Source: Viscum album (taxonomy: Eukaryota > Streptophyta > Magnoliopsida > Santalales > Viscaceae). From it: a DNA stretch of 64,000 nt. The DNA lies in the NCBI GenBank assembly GCA_963277665.1, contig OY728143.1, forward strand, positions 1,120,772,110 to 1,120,836,109, written 5' to 3'. Both the position numbers and the translations under genes were made by a program. Numbering within the stretch: position 1 is the stretch's first letter; every line of letters starts with the position of its first letter. The notes below the pieces were generated by a model, which was not told where the DNA came from, did no database searches, and was given only the letters and a program-made list of their open reading frames with translations. Below, in pieces: positions 60,685 to 64,000 of the stretch.

Positions 60685-60826
60685 GACGATAAAGATGATC
60701 ACTGATCCATCTAAGTCGTCGGACCCACGAAGGATCGATAGGTAACTAACCAAAGGACGATAAAGATGATCTCTGATCCATCTAAGTCGTCGGACCCACG
60801 AAGGATCGATAGGTAACTAACCCCCG
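60685..60826 (-). repeat. 71-bp direct duplication
   Basis: GACGATAAAGATGATC... starts at 60,685 and again at 60,756. The copies are nearly identical (CACTGATCC versus CTCTGATCC). Confidence 0.85.
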
Positions 60827-61080
60827 CAAAGACCCACACAGGATCGGGCCCACACAGGACCTGTAGGCGCTGGCTCACACAGAACCGCTGAGCGCGGACC
60901 CACACAGGATCGGACCCACACAGGATCGGGCCCACACAGGACCTGTAGCACTGATCCACGTAGGATCGCTGAGTGCTGAAGTCGTCGTCGTCGAATCCAC
61001 ACAGGATCTCTGTACTGTCGTCGTCGCAGTCACAGTAGCAGTAGTAGCAGTAGTAGTCACAGTAACAGTCGCAGTCAGCA
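60827..61080 (-). repeat. CCACACAGGA-rich repeats and a CAG/GTA microsatellite
   Basis: CCCACACAGGA occurs five times between 60,830 and 60,945, mixed with CTGTAG and GCTGAGCGC phrases, once more near 61,000, and a CCACGTAGGA variant lies near 60,957. It is followed by an impure CAG/TAG trinucleotide tract at about 61,018-61,080. Confidence 0.7.
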
Positions 61081-61599
61081 CTAGGGTTCCCGCACACAGC
61101 AAGCTCGTTCGGAGGATCCGCTCCACGAGCCGAGAGGCTGATACATCAACTGTCACAAAGTCCAGAGTTGATGTATCCAAAAGTTCTGTATCGTCAACAG
61201 GAACTCAATGCAACAGACGGCGCGTCGATCGGACGCCCGGTCTGAGAGTTATTGGCATTTTCGTCCCCGGGGCCCGGTTGGTTTTTAAGGCAAAACCAAC
61301 CCGACCATACTCCACCTGCGTCCAAACCTCGGGCGGAGTATTCCAAAAGATCCGTCTCACTAAGAGGAACACAACAAAGCTGACGGCACGTCAATCGGAC
61401 GTCCGTAGCTCAAGATATGAGCGTTTCCGCTCCGAAGGCCCGGTTGGTTTCGTGAACGAACCAACCCGGCCGAACTCAAAGTAATCCGAAACCTTGAGTG
61501 CGATATACCGAAACGACCGTCTCGATCCAAGGATCGCATTTCCGTAGACGGTTCGTCGATCAGAGGTCCGTGGCTCAAGTTATGGCCAAAAGACCGAAT

Positions 61600-62300
61600 C
61601 TGATCTGAAACGGGGGGTCCGGGTCCGGGCCGACCCGGCCCGACCCCCCCTGGGTCGGCCCGAACCGGGTTGACCCAAACCGGCGCGGCGGCGCGGCCCG
61701 GCCGGCGGCGGCGCGCCTGGCGCCGCTGGGTCACGCGCGGGGGGGCTAAGCCCCCCGCTTTCCCGAAGGGCGGCGCAGCTTATTAGCCGCACCCTTATTT
61801 TTTTTAAACGGCCCCCACCGCACGTGGGGGCTGACTCTAAGGGAAACCAGGGGTTTCAATCCCCCGGATTTACTGGATCACGGTCGGCCGCCTCCCCATG
61901 CTATGCCGCGGCCTGATGGCCGCGGCTCTCCTGGACGCCGGCGGCCGGCGAAGCCGGCCGCCCCTGGTTTCTCCGCCGCGGCCGAAGTGCCGCGGCTCCT
62001 CCTGATCTCCGGCGCTGGCAAGGCCGACGCCCCCGGCTGCTCCGCCACGGCCGTAGGGCCGTGGCCTCCCTGATCTCCGGCGGCCGGCGACTCTTGGTGC
62101 TCCGCCGTGGCCGTCCGGCCGCAGTTCTTCTTTTTCCGCCGGTGGCCGGTTTTCCGGCCGTCCCTTCTTGCTCGGCCCTTGTAAGATTTGCGCAACGTAA
62201 CGACGTCGCGCCCCACCGCCGCGGCCCGACTCCGGCCGCGGTCTCATCCGATCTCAAAGGCGCAACATTATAGCGTCGCGGTTCTTCGTCGTGACCCAAA
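61600..62300 (-). other. Very GC-rich, CpG-dense core of the right-hand LTR
   Basis: Dominated by GGC, CGG and CCGGCC runs, with repeated CCGGCGGCCGGCGA phrases (about 61,938 and 62,076). CpG is not visibly depleted, unlike the older elements here. Overlapping frames of 70-132 codons are an effect of low stop frequency and are not called. Confidence 0.6.
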
Positions 62301-62655
62301 CCGGCCTTAAATAATTCTTTTCGCGCGGTGCAATGGTACCGCGTTACCCCACTTCAAACCACAATAAAACTAAACCACGATGGGAGAAGGATCGGCCGTG
62401 TTTGTGCGGTCCGGCCTCCTCCCATTAGTTTGTTATCAATTGGCTTAGAAATACTTGAGGAATGTCAAATAAAATGAAAACAAAGAACTCAAGAACCCCT
62501 ACCTCGATAGTCGCACGTTGTCGTAGTCGTGGAATATCGGTTTCGATTCCTTTGATGTCGGAGGAAGAGTCGTTGTCGATGGCGTTCGTCGCGGAAAACC
62601 GTCGCGAAAGAGATGATGCGGAAGAAGAATGTCACGTCGCGGATAAGGCGTCACA

Positions 62656-62717
62656 GAAGAACCGTGTTCTTCGGCGAAGATGTTCTTCGTTGAAGAACGG
62701 CGTTCTTCGTGTTCTTC
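62656..62717. promoter_or_regulatory. Cluster of GAAGAAC/GTTCTTC palindromes
   Basis: GAAGAAC-cgt-GTTCTTC at 62,656-62,672, GTTCTTC-gtt-GAAGAAC at 62,682-62,698, and GAAGAAC-ggc-GTTCTTC at 62,692-62,708, followed by another GTTCTTC at 62,711. All spacers are three bases. About 0.7 kb into the LTR on the minus strand, where U3 control elements are expected. Confidence 0.5.
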
Positions 62718-63167
62718 GATGAGGTTGAAGAAGATGAAGAAACAAGGAGAACCTTCCCAACTCTCTCAAGGAGAGAAAACTAAAACCCAAAATAAAATAA
62801 GACTCTATCTTATTTTATTAACACAACAACACACTAGAATTTCAAGAGTTTGAAATTCAAAACACACACACAACTCACCATATTTAAGTCTAAAGTTATA
62901 ACATAAGATATCATAACTTATGTGGGAGTTGAGGGGTTTTAGAGGATATGAAGAGGTGGGGTTCGTGTGGGCCCCACCACCCTCATAACCTCCCAAGGGA
63001 GGTTGGGTGGTTACCCAACTTCCAACAAGAAATAACACAAAGAGTATAATAATAAAAATTGTAGTGTAATTACAAAGTAAACATCCACAATTTTTATTAT
63101 CAACACTCATAGGAACGCAACTCCAGAACAGGAGTTCCTAAGCATTTACCGGCGCTACGGTTCCATC

Positions 63168-63196
63168 GGTGCCCTCGGAATTCGATTCCGGGCACC
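63168..63196. other. Imperfect hairpin near the U3 start of the right-hand LTR
   Basis: GGTGCCC-tc-GGAAT-tcg-ATTCC-GGGCACC. A decayed second copy (CATCGGAAATTGATTTCGGGCAC) follows near 63,252. Confidence 0.5.
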
Positions 63197-63372
63197 GGTT
63201 CAAAAGTTAGAAATTCCCGCTCGTTCGTTCACTGAACGTACCCGAGCCGAACATCGGAAATTGATTTCGGGCACACCGGGCCTCGGAATCAGGTGCCGTC
63301 AGAAACCGCGCTCTTGTAAAATTCCAAAGAAAATTAAGAAAAAATTTCCCTTGAATTTTACGGGTCTTTACA

Positions 63373-63388
63373 TTACTCCCACCTCAGG
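63373..63388 (-). promoter_or_regulatory. Polypurine-like boundary before the right-hand 3' LTR
   Basis: Minus strand CCTGAGGTGGGAGTAA ending at the LTR, with the usual GGGGACGTAAA motif just upstream (about 63,390-63,405). Confidence 0.7.
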
Positions 63389-63419
63389 GCTTTACGTCCC
63401 CGTAAAGATACATCAAAAA

Positions 63420-64000
63420 CTAGGGAAACAAATGAGGGTACTGAGCACGCATCTGAGCCTCCCGCTCCCATGTGCTCTCCTGGAGATTCCCGTGCTGCCA
63501 TCTGATGCGCACAAGAGGAATCGATCGCCCACGCAGGACCCGATCCTGCCGATCCTCTATCTCTACCGGGACCTCCTTGAAAGTCGCCCCATCGTCAACG
63601 TCAAGCTCCCCATGGTCAAAGATGTGCGTCGGGTCGTGCACGTATCTCCTCAGCTGAGATACGTGGAAGACGTCGTGCACCCGGTGCAACTGAGGTGGTA
63701 GAGCCAGGCGATAAGCCACCTCACCAATCCTGCTGAGAATCTGGAGGGGTCCGATGAAGCGCGGAGATAACTTGCCGCCTCGGCCAAATCTCCGAATACC
63801 ACGTCAAGGTGAGACCCGCAAGAAGACGTGGTCGCCATCCTCGAACTCTAGTGGCCTCCGCCTCCTGTCAGCGTATGACTTCTGCCAGCTCTGAGCTGTA
63901 CTCATCCGCCCCTGGATGACCTGGACCATCTTAGGTCCCACAGGAGCTGCAAGATTTCTTCTTTGCCGATAAGAGAAATCTGGTCTCATCCCCTGGATGA
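63420..64000 (-). pseudogene. Polyprotein C-terminus (integrase tail and chromodomain) with an in-frame stop, partial
   Basis: Reading from 64,000 down: the integrase C-terminal region (SYADRRRRPLEFEDGDHVFL, RVSP), then TGA at 63,806-63,804 where Level 4 has Arg in the same phrase ([10 protein letters not shown] versus SP-stop-RGIRRFG). The same frame continues through [39 protein letters not shown] and the chromodomain-like end [19 protein letters not shown], stopping at 63,420. A single C-to-T type change explains the stop. The rest of the protein lies beyond the window. Confidence 0.88.

Larger units (their letters stand above)
59744..63372 (-). repeat. 3' LTR of the right-hand chromovirus (3629 bp)
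   Basis: Minus strand TGTAAAGACCCGTAAA at 63,372 to ...GGGCGGGTCGTGACA at 59,744. It includes repeat arrays (60,414-61,010), a GC-rich core (61,600-62,300), GAAGAAC/GTTCTTC palindromes (62,656-62,717) and a hairpin (63,168-63,196). Its last 130 bp align with the end of the Level 4 LTR. The many short frames in it come from repeats or GC-rich composition. Confidence 0.9.
59744..64000 (-). mobile_element. 3' end of a GC-rich chromovirus, cut by the window edge
   Basis: Complete 3' LTR (59,744-63,372), a polypurine-like boundary and the C-terminus of the polyprotein reading in from 64,000. The U5 terminus and polyprotein tail resemble Level 4, so it is a related but distinct family in the same Tekay/Del-like group. 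Confidence 0.9.

Noticed and set aside
60173..60692. Frames of up to 152 codons on both strands (Cys-rich or Lys/His-rich)
   Set aside because: Produced by the 24-bp repeat, which keeps any stop-free frame open on both strands; no domain content.
61360..62299. Overlapping Arg/Gly/Pro-rich frames of 70-132 codons
   Set aside because: GC-rich sequence has few stops; frames overlap on the same strand and lie in an LTR.
62640..62720. Heat-shock element cluster
   Set aside because: The GAA/TTC blocks are separated by three bases rather than the two of canonical heat-shock elements; reported as palindromes only.

Overview
This is plant nuclear DNA from the repeat-rich, gene-poor part of a genome that is probably large. 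It is almost entirely transposable elements. I see no cellular protein gene, tRNA, rRNA or organelle fragment. The evidence for a plant is a set of plant-type Ty3/gypsy lineages (Tekay/Del-like chromoviruses and Athila-like elements), their initiator-Met and Asp tRNA primer sites, and a plant L1-type LINE. I cannot name the species.

Layout. 1-9.8 kb is AT-rich decayed DNA with a worn tandem repeat of about 72 bp near 9.0-9.7 kb. 9.85-12.57 kb is the 5' part of a broken LINE. 12,570-53,648 is one structure built by four successive LTR-retrotransposon insertions, each inside an LTR of the one before. Level 1 (minus strand, 4.86-kb LTRs, no recognisable pol) was hit in its 5' LTR by Level 2 (minus strand, Athila-like, decayed gag-pol, 1.76-kb LTRs). 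Level 2 was hit in its 5' LTR by Level 3 (plus strand, Asp-type primer site, non-autonomous, 1.55-kb LTRs). Level 3 was hit in its 3' LTR by Level 4 (plus strand, chromovirus with an uninterrupted 1476-codon polyprotein and 2.65-kb LTRs). The split LTR halves add up to the length of their intact partners (4850 vs 4857, 1757 vs 1756). 5-bp target duplications, checked against empty-site paralogues in the same window, support levels 2-4. LTR divergence falls inward, by eye on samples: about 13-19%, 9%, 5% and 0.3%.

53.6-59.7 kb is older decayed DNA with a worn repeat of about 110 bp and a minus-strand gypsy pol relic. 59,744-64,000 is the 3' end of a further GC-rich chromovirus on the minus strand: a complete 3.63-kb LTR and the polyprotein C-terminus, continuing past the window.

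The most unusual item is in Level 3. After its 3' LTR lies a third, inverted LTR, so the inserted unit has a U3 end at both termini, yet it is flanked by one 5-bp target duplication (TAAAT). The junction has a 3-nt microhomology as expected for snap-back priming by the LTR 3' end. The adjacent pair forms a palindrome with a 22-nt loop. Other points of interest are arrays and palindromes inside the LTRs: a 13-bp array that differs between nearly identical LTRs, TATA boxes inside inverted repeats, GAAGAAC/GTTCTTC palindromes, and CCACACAGGA modules.
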